The notes: generated by a model not told the origin, from the letters alone. Shown: positions 1 to 8,991, numbered from the stretch's first letter. The stretch is 64,000 bases of DNA from Enterobacterales bacterium (GCA_015654925.1 JAATFX010000146.1:62001-126000), one strand, 5' to 3'. A program made the numbers and translations.

Positions 1-5
1 GTAGG

Positions 6-1178
6 TCAGGCGCGTTGGCCGGCTTCGGCGCTTTGCGCGGTCCAGGCGGCCACCTGGCCGCTCAGCGTGAGTCCCAATCCCGGCAGGGTGGGCACCAGCA
101 TACGGCCGTCCTTGATGGCCAGGCGTTCATTAAACAACGGTTCCAGCCATTCAAAATGTTCTACCCAGGGTTCGGTGGGATAGGCGGCGGCCAGATGCAC
201 ATGCAGCTCCATGGCGAAATGCGGGGCAATCATCAGACCGGCATGTTCCGCCAGCGCGGCTACTTTCAGGTAAGGGGTAATGCCGCCTACCCGCGGCGCG
301 TCGGGCATCAGATAATCCGCCGAGCGGTTTTTGATAAACTCCCAATGCTCGGCCACGCTGGTCAGCATTTCGCCGGTGGCGATAGGCGTATCGAATTGCT
401 GCGCCAGGGCGGCGTGGCCTTCGGCATCATAACAATCCAGCGGTTCCTCGATCCACACCAGGTTCAGCGCTTCAAAATGACGGCACATGCGTTGGGCGGT
501 GGGGCGATCCCACTGCTGGTTGGCGTCCACCATCAGCGGGAACGCATCGCCAAGGTGCTTGCGGATGGCGCCGACCCGGTGAAGATCCAGCGCAAAATCA
601 GGCTGGCCGACTTTGAGCTTGATGCCGCCGATGCCCTTTTCGCGCGAAATATCGGTGTTTTTCATCAACTGATCGAGCGGCGTATGTAAAAAACCGCCGG
701 AGGTGTTATAGCAGCGCACGGAATCGCGCTGCGCGCCCAGCAGACGCGCCAGCGACAAATTGGCGCGCTTGGCTTTCAGGTCCCATAGCGCCACGTCGAA
801 CGCGCCGATAGCCTGGGCGGCCAGCCCGCTGCGGCCGACGGAGGCGCCGGCCCAGCACAGTTTGTCCCACAGCTTGGCGATATCGCTGGGGTTCTCGCCG
901 ATCAGCACCGGCGCGATCTCTTTGGCGTGGGCGAATTGCCCTGGCCCGCCGGCCCGTTTCGAATAGCTGAAGCCCAGCCCGCGGTGGCCGTCGCGAGTTT
1001 CGATTTCAGCAAACAAAATCGCGATTTCGGTCATGGGCTTTTGCCGGCCGGTAAGCACTTTGGCATCGCTGATGGGATTGGCCAGGGGCAAGAAAACCGA
1101 TGAAACGCGTACCCAACTGATGCGGTCGTTATCGGCGCTATTGGCTGCGGCGGCGGTGGTGGTGGATAGGGTAGACAT
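6..1178 (-). CDS. L-talarate/galactarate dehydratase (enolase superfamily)
   Basis: A 390-residue mandelate-racemase-type enzyme that probably dehydrates L-talarate and/or galactarate to a 2-keto-3-deoxy acid. It closely resembles the characterised Salmonella talarate/galactarate dehydratase over its full length, including the stretches SDAKVLTGRQKP and CYNTSGGFLHTPLDQ. Superfamily catalytic features are visible in order: the K-x-K base (GGIKLKVGQP), metal ligands in VDANQQW, IEEPLD and ATGEML, and the second base region APHFAMELHVH. The start is backed by GGAGAAG a few bases upstream. It lies 45 bp downstream of the MFS gene on the same strand, so the two are probably co-transcribed. The stop codon is within the window. 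Substrate choice between talarate and galactarate is inferred from similarity only. Confidence 0.88.
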   Translation of the reverse strand: MSTLSTTTAAAANSADNDRISWVRVSSVFLPLANPISDAKVLTGRQKPMTEIAILFAEIETRDGHRGLGFSYSKRAGGPGQFAHAKEIAPVLIGENPSDIAKLWDKLCWAGASVGRSGLAAQAIGAFDVALWDLKAKRANLSLARLLGAQRDSVRCYNTSGGFLHTPLDQLMKNTDISREKGIGGIKLKVGQPDFALDLHRVGAIRKHLGDAFPLMVDANQQWDRPTAQRMCRHFEALNLVWIEEPLDCYDAEGHAALAQQFDTPIATGEMLTSVAEHWEFIKNRSADYLMPDAPRVGGITPYLKVAALAEHAGLMIAPHFAMELHVHLAAAYPTEPWVEHFEWLEPLFNERLAIKDGRMLVPTLPGLGLTLSGQVAAWTAQSAEAGQRA

Positions 1179-1223
1179 AATGACTTCTCCTGCTGCTAAC
1201 GAATGAAAGTGGACAGCGCGCGT

Positions 1224-2573
1224 TTATTTCGGCTGGGTTATGGCCGGGCGGGCGTTGACCGCTGGCGGTTGTGGCGCGTCGGATTCCAGCCGCTCCAGCC
1301 GGCCGACGATAAATAAATAGGCGATGGCGCCGAGCAGGCCCATGGCGGCGACATAAATCAGCGCCCAGTCGAAAGAGCCGAATTTATTGATCATCAGGCC
1401 AATGGCGAGCGGGGTGACGATGCTGGCAAGATTGCCGCATAAATTAAACATGCCGCCGCTGATGCCGATGGCATGCTTGGGCGAAACGTCGCCCACGATG
1501 CACCAGCCCAGATTGCCCACGCCTTTGGCGAAAAAGGCCAGCGACATCACCGCGATGATCACCGTAACGGACTGAACGTAATTGGCGGTAACAATGCTGC
1601 TGGATAACAGCAGGCCGCAGATTATGGGGGTTTTGCGCGCGGCGGTCAGGCTGTAGCCCCGGCGCAGCATCCAGTCGGACCAGGCGCCGCCCACCACTCC
1701 TCCCAGGCAGCCGGCTACCGCCGGCACCGCCGCCACCAGGCCCACCTTGAGAATGGTCATGCCTTTGGCTTCGATCAGATAAGTGGGGAACCAGGTCAGG
1801 AAAAACCAGGTAATGGACGTCAGGCAAAATTGTCCCAGATAGATACCCAGCATCATGCGGTTGGCGCCGATGGCCTTGATTTGCCGCCAGCTAAACGGCG
1901 TGGGCGTATCGCCGAAAGATGTCAAACCGCCGCCGGCTTCGATATATTCCAGCTCGGCTTGGTTAACCCGCTTGTGGCGGCGCGGCTCCTGCACCACGAA
2001 AAACCACAACACGCCGATTAAGACGCCGGCGCCGCCGGTGAAGAAGAAGACATGCTGCCAGCCCCAGGTGCTGAGCAGCCATACCATGATCGGGGTAAAA
2101 ATGGCCAGCGCGGCATACTGCGCGGATTGGAAGATGGCGGTGGCCATGCCGCGCTCGTGGCGCGGAAACCACATTACCGTCAGCCGGTTATTGGCCGGAA
2201 ACGCCGGGGATTCCGCCACGCCCATTAAAAAGCGCAGCACGAACAGCGCCAGCAGGGCGGAGCTGAACAGATCGACGAATCCCTGCAGGAAGGTTAGTAC
2301 CGACCAGGCGATCAGACTGATACCCAGCACGATCCGCGAGCCGAAACGGTCAAGAATGATGCCGCCGGGAATTTGCATGGCGGTATAGGCCCAGCCGAAG
2401 GCGGAAAAGGCGACGCCCATCGACACGGCATCAAAACCCAAATCTTTGCGCAAAATCGGCGCCGCGATGGACAACGTGGCGCGGTCGACATAGTTGAAGA
2501 TGGTGACGAGAAATATCATCGCCAGCATCAGGTAGCGAATATTGGTCTTCGCCATGGCCTTGGGTGTATTCAC
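1224..2573 (-). CDS. MFS transporter, GudP/GarP-like acid-sugar importer
   Basis: A 449-residue major facilitator protein of the anion:cation symporter type, with about 12 hydrophobic segments. The N-terminal segment NYVDRATLSIAAP followed by the loop GGIILDRFGSR is typical of glucarate/galactarate transporters such as GudP and GarP. It likely brings the substrate of the downstream dehydratase across the inner membrane. The chosen start is GTG, preceded by AAGGAAAT at good spacing; an in-frame ATG six codons further in (Met7) is the alternative. Two identical LacI-type operators lie 80-165 bp upstream, so the gene should be the first of the repressed transcript. The exact substrate is inferred from the neighbour. 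Confidence 0.85.
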   Translation of the reverse strand: MNTPKAMAKTNIRYLMLAMIFLVTIFNYVDRATLSIAAPILRKDLGFDAVSMGVAFSAFGWAYTAMQIPGGIILDRFGSRIVLGISLIAWSVLTFLQGFVDLFSSALLALFVLRFLMGVAESPAFPANNRLTVMWFPRHERGMATAIFQSAQYAALAIFTPIMVWLLSTWGWQHVFFFTGGAGVLIGVLWFFVVQEPRRHKRVNQAELEYIEAGGGLTSFGDTPTPFSWRQIKAIGANRMMLGIYLGQFCLTSITWFFLTWFPTYLIEAKGMTILKVGLVAAVPAVAGCLGGVVGGAWSDWMLRRGYSLTAARKTPIICGLLLSSSIVTANYVQSVTVIIAVMSLAFFAKGVGNLGWCIVGDVSPKHAIGISGGMFNLCGNLASIVTPLAIGLMINKFGSFDWALIYVAAMGLLGAIAYLFIVGRLERLESDAPQPPAVNARPAITQPK

Positions 2574-2655
2574 ATTATTTCCTTTTTTGTAGGGCGATCG
2601 GTATGCTTTTTTAAGGAAGCGGGTTCATGACGAAAGCCCTATCGGATTACGCTGT

Positions 2656-2671
2656 ATGATTGCGCAATCAT
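2656..2671. promoter_or_regulatory. LacI-family operator, proximal copy
   Basis: A perfect 16-bp palindrome ATGATTGCGCAATCAT with the central CpG usual for LacI-family repressors. It lies between the end of the lacI-type gene and the start of the MFS gene. An identical copy lies 66 bp further upstream. Confidence 0.82.
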
Positions 2672-2721
2672 TTTTAAGGCAAAGAACGCCAGGTCCAAGA
2701 GTAAGCCTGAGACATGCTAAT

Positions 2722-2737
2722 ATGATTGCGCAATCAT
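2722..2737. promoter_or_regulatory. LacI-family operator, distal copy
   Basis: The same perfect palindrome ATGATTGCGCAATCAT as the proximal copy, 66 bp away centre to centre, close to six helical turns. On the minus strand, TTGAAT overlaps its upstream edge and TAGCAT follows 16 bases later. A weak promoter may therefore have this operator in its spacer; that promoter call is tentative. Confidence 0.8.
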
Positions 2738-2775
2738 TCAATAAAATAACCCTACATTTGTGAGCTGTTTCATAT

Positions 2776-3813
2776 TTAACGTGTGGAATCGCGGTCGATG
2801 ATGCTAAAGCCGGTATCGATCCAGAGCGGGTCGTGTTCCCGCCCCTGGCCGCTGACGCGGGCCAGCAGGGCCTGCGCCACTCGTTGGCCGATACGGGTGC
2901 CGTCGATACGCACCGTGGACAGGGCGGGGAAAACCTGGGCGGCGCTGGAAAGATCGCCAAAGCCCATGACCGATAGCTGGCCGGGCACGGTAATGCCGCG
3001 GCTGGCCGCCTCGGCCAGCACTCCTTCGGCGATGGTGTCGGAGCTGCAAATCACCACGTCGGCATGGGGGCGCTGCGCCAGAATACGGCGCAGCCCCTCG
3101 CGTCCGGACAGCAGGGTGGCGGGCGCGGGCACAATTTCAATCGGCACGCCGGGCACGCCGCGCCTGGCCAGCTCATCCACCACGCTACGGCTGCGCCGCA
3201 AACCGCGGGGGTCGTCCAGGGAGAGCACCGAAAAATGCCGATAGCCTTTATCAAATAAATGTCCGGCCACCTCGATGCCGACCCGCTCATGGGAAAAGCC
3301 GATTTGCATATCGATGGGCGTATCGCTTAAATCCCAGATCTCCACCACCGGTATTCCTGCTTTGCACAGCCGCTCCCGGCTGGCATCGGTATGCAGCGTT
3401 CCCGCCAGGACGATGCCGTCGGGGCGGCGTCCCAGGATGGCGTCCAGCAGTTGCTCTTCCCGCTGGTTGGAGTAGCCGGTCAGGCCCAACAGCGCCTGGT
3501 AGCCTTCGCCGGTAAGGCTGTCCATCAGCGCCTGCACGGTCTCGGCGAAAATCGAGTTGGCGATGGTCGGTACAAAGATCGCGATCAGCCGGCTTTTATT
3601 GGTGGCCAGGCCGCCGGCCAGCATGTTGGGCACATAACCGGTGGCGCGCACCGCGGCGAAAACTTTGTCCTGAGCCGCGACGGAGACCAGTTCAGGCCGG
3701 TTCAGCGCCCGCGATACGGTGATCGGCGATACGCCGGCGATGCGTGCGACATCTATCAGGGTCGGACTGGCCGCCGCTGACTGTGGCGTGCCTTTATTGG
3801 ATTTTTTAACCAT
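2776..3813 (-). CDS. LacI-family transcriptional repressor
   Basis: A 345-residue regulator with an N-terminal helix-turn-helix of LacI type (LIDVARIAGVSPITVSRALNR, residues about 19-39) and a periplasmic-binding-protein-like effector domain ending in the usual STVRIDGTRIGQ region. It precedes the MFS and dehydratase genes on the same strand. The two identical palindromes just after its stop codon are the obvious targets. It probably represses acid-sugar uptake and dehydration until the substrate or its keto-acid product binds. The start Met is followed by a Lys/Asn-rich lead before the HTH. The effector is unknown; the family and local role are well supported. Confidence 0.87.
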   Translation of the reverse strand: MVKKSNKGTPQSAAASPTLIDVARIAGVSPITVSRALNRPELVSVAAQDKVFAAVRATGYVPNMLAGGLATNKSRLIAIFVPTIANSIFAETVQALMDSLTGEGYQALLGLTGYSNQREEQLLDAILGRRPDGIVLAGTLHTDASRERLCKAGIPVVEIWDLSDTPIDMQIGFSHERVGIEVAGHLFDKGYRHFSVLSLDDPRGLRRSRSVVDELARRGVPGVPIEIVPAPATLLSGREGLRRILAQRPHADVVICSSDTIAEGVLAEAASRGITVPGQLSVMGFGDLSSAAQVFPALSTVRIDGTRIGQRVAQALLARVSGQGREHDPLWIDTGFSIIDRDSTR

Positions 3814-4087
3814 GTTTACCGTCTGGAAAAGTCTGTTAGCAATCGTGCCTGCAGAAGATTAACACATTCTCCGCGGCCAAATGACCCCTATCGCCGGATG
3901 GCCGCCAGCCTTTTTCGCATTTTGGAATCACCGTTTTAAAAGCGGCGGCCGCTGCTTGCCTGGGCACCGCCCGGCACGCATTCTGCACCTCCCCGCGGGA
4001 AAACCTGACCCTGGGCGGCGGCGTCCCGCTGGCGTGTCGCCCACCGCCGACAATCTTTTAACTCCTTAAATATGAGAGGCCGGCAGT

Positions 4088-4963
4088 ATGCTACCAAGCC
4101 GTTATGAACAGCTCGCGATCGATGAGATTCAACGTTGGAAAACCCCACGCGCCGGGTGGGTTGATAAAACGCTCAGCGCCCTCGGCCAGCCGTTGGCGAG
4201 GGCCGGCGATACGCTGATGGGCTCGCTGCCCGCCGGCGATATCCTGGAAAAAGCCATTAGCGGCCTGGTTCAGGTCTGCAACGATGCGGCCCAGTCGAGC
4301 GTACGGCCGCAGGTTATTTTTGCCCAATACCGTCATGCCGGCCACGTCAATATCCATTGCCATGCCGATATCAGCGCGCTGCCGCTGGAGCAAATCGATA
4401 AGGCGGTGGGGTGGCTGGCGGCCAAATATAAAGGCCTGGCCCTGGCTGAAGGGGCCGGGACGGGGGCTTTAGGCCTGGCGGGCCTGGCCGTGGACATTCC
4501 CGCCGTGATCGCGCTCAACCTGCGGGCCATCGGCGAATACGCCACGTATTACGGTTTTGATATCGCCAGGCAGGAAGAGCGGTTATTTGCCTTCACGCTG
4601 CTCACGCTGGTATCCGCCCCATCGCAGGAAGCAAAAAATTTCGCCATGGCGCAAACGATCAAAATTGCCCAGGGAGCGGCGAAAAAACAGGCCTGGGAGC
4701 AACTGGAAAAGCAGGCCTTTATGAAATGTATCCAGCACATCAGCAACGCGCTGGGGGTGCGTATCACCAAAGTCAAGATGGCCCAGGTCTTACCTCTGGC
4801 CGGCGCGGCCATCGGCGCCGGCTACAATGCCTATTTCACCGCAAAAGTCTGCGATGCCGCTTATTATCTTTATCGCGAGCGATTTTTAGCCGGGCGGCTC
4901 GGCGCGCATATTATTCAGGAAATAGTCCAGCCTGCGCTAAATTATCAATATCCGTTGAGCTAA
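4088..4963 (+). CDS. EcsC family protein
   Basis: A 291-residue protein recognised as EcsC family from its central part: the Gly/Ala-rich segment AEGAGTGALGLAGLAVDIPA (about residues 119-138) followed by an Asn-Leu-Arg and Tyr-rich helix, and a C-terminal GAAIGAGYNAYFTAKV segment. These two hydrophobic stretches may associate with the membrane. The biochemical role of EcsC proteins is not established. The gene stands alone: its upstream neighbour is divergent and its downstream side is a long AT-rich gap. No clear promoter was identified. Confidence 0.72.
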   Translation: MLPSRYEQLAIDEIQRWKTPRAGWVDKTLSALGQPLARAGDTLMGSLPAGDILEKAISGLVQVCNDAAQSSVRPQVIFAQYRHAGHVNIHCHADISALPLEQIDKAVGWLAAKYKGLALAEGAGTGALGLAGLAVDIPAVIALNLRAIGEYATYYGFDIARQEERLFAFTLLTLVSAPSQEAKNFAMAQTIKIAQGAAKKQAWEQLEKQAFMKCIQHISNALGVRITKVKMAQVLPLAGAAIGAGYNAYFTAKVCDAAYYLYRERFLAGRLGAHIIQEIVQPALNYQYPLS

Positions 4964-5353
4964 TATTTACTATTAAATATGCTTTGCTCTTGACTGATAA
5001 CTGAATAATGCATCACAGTATAGGGAATTAGTATCATTAATGCACTATTCCCAAACCAGGCTGCCTGGGTATTGATATAAGATTTAATATAGAATTTAAG
5101 ATAAAGATTAAGATAAAATAGTTAAAAATAAAATAAATTATCGGTAAAATAAATATCCGCATTTGTCGCTGCTTTAAAATAATATATTTGGCAGAGTGAA
5201 TTATTTATAAATTACAGATAATAATATTAAGTGACATAATTATTTCGACAGGATTTATAAGGTCCTTTTTGAGGCGGGCATGTTCCAAACGGCGGGTTTT
5301 ATCGCGGGCAGCCGCGCTGGCGATAAAACGCGGCGACGGATAAGGAGCGTCGC
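4964..5353. other. AT-rich intergenic leader
   Basis: A 390-bp stretch without a credible gene. Roughly 5040-5250 is strikingly AT-rich compared with the GC-rich surroundings, with short degenerate repeats of a taaGATTTAA-like unit around 5080-5115. The last 80 bp become GC-rich again and hold a hairpin and the ribosome binding site of the next gene. Such a tract could bind H-NS-like silencers and probably carries the promoter of the following cluster, but I could not fix a -35/-10 pair. Confidence 0.55.
5296..5329 (+). promoter_or_regulatory. Hairpin in the 5' leader of the ulosonate-like cluster
   Basis: Perfect 10-base inverted repeat GTTTTATCGC / GCGATAAAAC with a 14-nt GC-rich loop, ending 12 nt before the AAGGAG ribosome binding site of the sialidase-like gene. 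No U-run follows, so it is not a standard terminator. It may control translation, protect the mRNA, or be a protein-binding dyad. Confidence 0.5.
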
Positions 5354-6619
5354 ATGAAAACAATGGAAAACGAAACGGGTAATGGCCATATTATTTACCG
5401 ATCCGGCAATCCATGCGGGCTGTGGTGCTACACGCCGGCGATCTTGCAAAGCTCCACGGGGCGATTGATCGTCACGCTGGATATAGGCGGTCCCGGCCTG
5501 GATTCCCCGGGCCGGGACCGCCTAACCACCAGGAAGGGTCTTGGTAAAATCGTGTTCTCCGACGATGCGGGCGCAACCTGGGCGGAACGCTGCGATTTCC
5601 CTTTCTGGCACGCACGGCCGTTTGAAAGCCGCGGGGCGCTGTATATTATCGGTAACGCGGGGGATCTGTACATCATCAAATCGGATGATGACGGCAGCAC
5701 CTGGACCGCACCAGTGGCCCTGACCCGCGGGCAGTTGTGGCACGGTTCGGCCACCAATATCATCCAGGACGGCGATTACCTCTATCTTTGCATGGACCTG
5801 CGTTCCGACCTGAGCATCAAGGGATGGAACGTGGCGGGCCTGACGCCGGTACTGCTGCGCGGCAACCTGCGGGGCAATCTGCTGGAACGGGCGGCCTGGA
5901 CGTTTTCCGAGGGGTTTTCGTTTAACGAACGGTTTGGCGGCGCACTGTCGGCGTTTGGCGAGCATTTCGGCATTCCTTTTTACCCATCCGGTCGCAACGG
6001 CCCGCGCCACCTGGCCCCGGGCATCAGCGCCTCGCCGCCGGGATGGCTTGAGGGGAATATTGTCCGCGTAGCGGACCCCCGGCATATCTGGCACGATCCC
6101 GCGAACGCCACGCTACATATTATTTTGAGGGTAAATAGCAACGGCGGGGGATATGCGGCAATCCTGCAAGCCAGGGAGCTGGCTAACGGGCGTATTATTT
6201 TAGACGGGGTCAAGGCCCCTTCGGGAAAGGAACTCTCGTTAATTCCGTTTCCCGGCGGCGGCTTGAAATTTTATATTGTGTATGATGCCATAACCAGGCT
6301 TTATTGGATGGCAAGCTCAATTATCATGGATTCCATGTGCACGTTAAGCTCTATTCCCGCGGGCAGGTACAATCTGCCGTCAAATCAGCGCAATATATTA
6401 GGCCTGTTTTATTCGGCAAACGCCGTGGATTGGCTATTGGCGACCATCATAACCAAAGGCGAAACCGAATGCCATGCCAGAAACTATCCCTCTTTTATTT
6501 TCTCCGGCGAAGATATTTTGCTGGTGGCCCGTTCCGGAGATGACCAGGCGCTCAACGGCCAATATACCAATTTAATTACTTTTCATAAGGTAAAGCAATT
6601 TCGCAAGCTGATTGTTTAA
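5354..6619 (+). CDS. Sialidase-like BNR/Asp-box protein
   Basis: A 421-residue predicted beta-propeller protein related to exo-sialidases. Two Asp-box motifs are clear: SDDAGATW at residues 69-76 and SDDDGSTW at 110-117. A third region (FYSANAVDW, then ARNYPSF near the C-terminus) is also sialidase-like. There is no signal peptide, so it is probably cytoplasmic, unlike most secreted sialidases. The start has AAGGAG six bases upstream. It opens a tightly spaced cluster with CMP-Kdo-synthetase-like and arabinose-5-phosphate-isomerase-like enzymes. GH33-type folds can act on several 2-keto-3-deoxy sugars, so an ulosonic acid glycoside is a reasonable inferred substrate. I could not verify a full arginine triad, so it may also be a non-catalytic propeller. 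Confidence 0.65.
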   Translation: MKTMENETGNGHIIYRSGNPCGLWCYTPAILQSSTGRLIVTLDIGGPGLDSPGRDRLTTRKGLGKIVFSDDAGATWAERCDFPFWHARPFESRGALYIIGNAGDLYIIKSDDDGSTWTAPVALTRGQLWHGSATNIIQDGDYLYLCMDLRSDLSIKGWNVAGLTPVLLRGNLRGNLLERAAWTFSEGFSFNERFGGALSAFGEHFGIPFYPSGRNGPRHLAPGISASPPGWLEGNIVRVADPRHIWHDPANATLHIILRVNSNGGGYAAILQARELANGRIILDGVKAPSGKELSLIPFPGGGLKFYIVYDAITRLYWMASSIIMDSMCTLSSIPAGRYNLPSNQRNILGLFYSANAVDWLLATIITKGETECHARNYPSFIFSGEDILLVARSGDDQALNGQYTNLITFHKVKQFRKLIV

Positions 6620-6641
6620 CACCGATTCGATGGGGTATTTA

Positions 6642-7973
6642 ATGGCTAATAATTATGACACTTCTCTTTATCTGTATAAAAAATTATCCCAAATCGTTCC
6701 CGGCGGGGTATCAAGTAATAACCGGGCCAACTGGAAACCGCATCCCATGTTTTATGCCCGGGGAGAAGGGGCTTACGTCTGGGATGTCGACAAATACCAG
6801 TATATCGATTTTGTGCTTGGCCGGGGCCCGTTGATAACCGGCCATTCCAATAAACAGATTATCGACGCCATCACGCAGCAATATCAGCAGGGGCAATTTT
6901 TTGCCGGACAAACGGAGCTGGAGATCTTGCTGGCGGAAAAAATCAAGGGGCTGGTTCCCGGCGCGGAAATGACCCGGTTCTGCAACTCGGGGTCGGAAGC
7001 GGTACACGTTGCGCTGCGTCTGGCCAGATCGGCTACCGGGCGAGAAAAAATCATCCGGTTCGAAGGGCATTATCACGGCTGGTTCGACAATATCGCCTGG
7101 GGATTCACCACTCCCGACACCCTGACGGATGGCGCGGGCGGCATGATGGCCATGTCATTGGGCCAGCCGGACAGCGATGCCGATAATATTATTTCCTTAC
7201 GCTGGAACGACCCCGGCGCCCTTGAGCAGACGCTCGCCAGGCAGGCCCATAATATCGCCGCGATTGTCACCGAACCCATCATGTTTAACAGCTTTTGGAG
7301 CAATATAACGCCCGCGGCCAATTATTTGGCCACCCTGCGGGCGCTGTGCGACCGCTATAACATAGTGCTGATTTTCGACGAAATCCAGACCGGGTTCAGA
7401 ACGGCAACCGGGGGCGCGCAGGCGTATTACGGCGTCACTCCCGATATCTCCACGTTTGCCAAAGCGCTGGGCGGGCCGGTTTGCCTGGCGGCCATTTCAG
7501 GCAAGCAGCGTTTCATGGGCCTGCTGGCCAGCACCAAAACCATCCATACCGGCACCTATAACTCGTTTCCGCCGTTCCTTGCCGGGGCGTTGGCCAATCT
7601 TGACATCCTGACGGCCAATAACGGCGAGCAGTTGCACCATATCCACCGGATGAGCGGCGCCCTGCGCGACGGCCTGCAGGACATCGCCGACAATACCCCG
7701 TTGCCCATGCAAATCCGATCCAGTCCGGGCGCCCTGACGACCACGTTCAGGACCAGCGCGCATGCCGTCAACGACTACCGGAGCGCGCGCCACGGGCTGA
7801 ACGAAGAGCTGACCGGCCGGTGGCACGCCGCTTTGCAGGACCAGGGAATCAGGATCACGCCCGAAGGGCTTTGGTATGTCTCCATAGCGCATACCGACGA
7901 GGATATACGGCGTACGCTGCAAAAGGCCGCGGTGGCCATAACCCAGTTGGAACTGGCCTGGAGGCAATCATGA
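6642..7973 (+). CDS. Class III PLP aminotransferase, glutamate-1-semialdehyde aminomutase-like
   Basis: About 443 residues of a fold-type I, class III aminotransferase of the GSA-aminomutase branch. Visible features are IVPGGVSSNNR near the start, the PLP-phosphate region CNSGSEAV, GHYHGW, the cofactor-ring Asp in LIFDEIQTGFR, and the Schiff-base lysine in FAKALGGP (Lys274). The reading frame is open back to a TTG at 6612, but ATG at 6642 has GGGG at suitable spacing; ATG 6630 is possible. The frame overlaps the next gene by four bases (ATGA), which indicates translational coupling. With a partner dehydrogenase it could convert an alcohol to an amine through an oxo intermediate. It is unlikely to be housekeeping HemL given this context. 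Confidence 0.8.
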   Translation: MANNYDTSLYLYKKLSQIVPGGVSSNNRANWKPHPMFYARGEGAYVWDVDKYQYIDFVLGRGPLITGHSNKQIIDAITQQYQQGQFFAGQTELEILLAEKIKGLVPGAEMTRFCNSGSEAVHVALRLARSATGREKIIRFEGHYHGWFDNIAWGFTTPDTLTDGAGGMMAMSLGQPDSDADNIISLRWNDPGALEQTLARQAHNIAAIVTEPIMFNSFWSNITPAANYLATLRALCDRYNIVLIFDEIQTGFRTATGGAQAYYGVTPDISTFAKALGGPVCLAAISGKQRFMGLLASTKTIHTGTYNSFPPFLAGALANLDILTANNGEQLHHIHRMSGALRDGLQDIADNTPLPMQIRSSPGALTTTFRTSAHAVNDYRSARHGLNEELTGRWHAALQDQGIRITPEGLWYVSIAHTDEDIRRTLQKAAVAITQLELAWRQS

Positions 7974-8968
7974 GCAGGGGAGCATTGAACAAAGTCGCCG
8001 TACTTAACGGACCGGGTACCTTTGCGCTGATCCATTCCCCGCTGGCAGAAATTCCCGCGGGTTACGTGCGGGTGAAACTTAGCCACTGCGGCGTGTGCGG
8101 TACGGACCGGTCTTTCTACCTGGGGCACCGGGACGAAGGGTACCCGGTCTCTTTAGGCCATGAACACTGCGGCGTGGTTGACGCGCTCGGCGAAGGGGTA
8201 ACGGGTTTCGCCCCCGGCCGCCCGGTGGTTATCGACCCCAATTTCCGCTGCGGCGCCTGCTATTTTTGCCTGCGAAAGCTGGGGCATTTATGCATCAACG
8301 GTACCGAGCAGCGCTATTCCAACCGCGGTTACGCCGGTTATATCGATATCCATTATTCCTATGTACATCCGTTACCCCATTATAGCCGCACCCATATGGG
8401 GGCCCTGGTCGAGCCTTTATCCGTCGCCCTGCATGCCTTGGCGGTAGGCGCTTTGCAGGATCGCTACGGAGAAACGCTGGTGCTGGGCTGCGGGGGATTG
8501 GGATCTTTACTGATTTTCGCCATACTCGAAACCACGGCGATCGACCTGTATATCCACGATCATAACGACTATAAGGTCGACCACTTGCGCAGCCTGTATC
8601 CCGACCGGATTCGGCGCCTCGGCGGCCGCAACGATTTCAACCTGGTTTTTGAAGCCACCGGCAGTTCCACCGGATTTGCCCTGGCCTGCGGGCTGCTCGG
8701 CAAATGCGCCCGGCTGGTGGTGCTAAGCCGCTATCACTCCGACGAACCGTTGATTCCCGAGCGCTTGCCCTGGAAACAGCCGGAAATCAGATTCTGCCAC
8801 CTCAACGGCGATGCCATCCATATGGCTGAAGCGGCGGCGCTGCTCAAGGAAAAATGGACCCTGCAACACGATCATCTGCTGAGTTTTCATGCCTTGGATG
8901 AGATCAACCAGGTGTTTAAAAACTATGGAGCCATTAAATCAAATAAAAAAATCATTATTCAGCAATAG
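7970..8968 (+). CDS. Zinc-dependent medium-chain alcohol dehydrogenase
   Basis: A 332-residue MDR-family oxidoreductase. Catalytic zinc ligands are visible as Cys43 in CGVCGTD and His64-Glu65 in LGHEHCG; structural zinc cysteines are 94, 97, 100 and 108. The nucleotide-binding glycines appear in VLGCGGLGSLL. It starts inside the aminotransferase stop codon (ATGA overlap), so the two enzymes are probably made in balance. A natural role is oxidation of a sugar hydroxyl to a carbonyl that the aminotransferase then aminates. Substrate is unknown. A longer upstream reading frame exists but lies inside the aminotransferase gene and lacks a better start. Confidence 0.82.
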   Translation: MSRGALNKVAVLNGPGTFALIHSPLAEIPAGYVRVKLSHCGVCGTDRSFYLGHRDEGYPVSLGHEHCGVVDALGEGVTGFAPGRPVVIDPNFRCGACYFCLRKLGHLCINGTEQRYSNRGYAGYIDIHYSYVHPLPHYSRTHMGALVEPLSVALHALAVGALQDRYGETLVLGCGGLGSLLIFAILETTAIDLYIHDHNDYKVDHLRSLYPDRIRRLGGRNDFNLVFEATGSSTGFALACGLLGKCARLVVLSRYHSDEPLIPERLPWKQPEIRFCHLNGDAIHMAEAAALLKEKWTLQHDHLLSFHALDEINQVFKNYGAIKSNKKIIIQQ

Positions 8969-8991
8969 AAAATATATTTTGCGAGGTCATT

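Noticed and set aside
15..689. 224-codon plus-strand ORF opposite the talarate dehydratase gene
   Set aside because: It is the antisense shadow of a clearly conserved enzyme; its translation shows no recognisable domain.
4990..5012. TTGACT as -35 element for the sialidase-like cluster
   Set aside because: No acceptable -10 hexamer at 16-18 bp spacing, so I did not annotate a promoter.
6612..6641. TTG or earlier ATG start for the class III aminotransferase
   Set aside because: The TTG lies inside the previous gene's end; ATG 6642 has the better-spaced purine-rich site.
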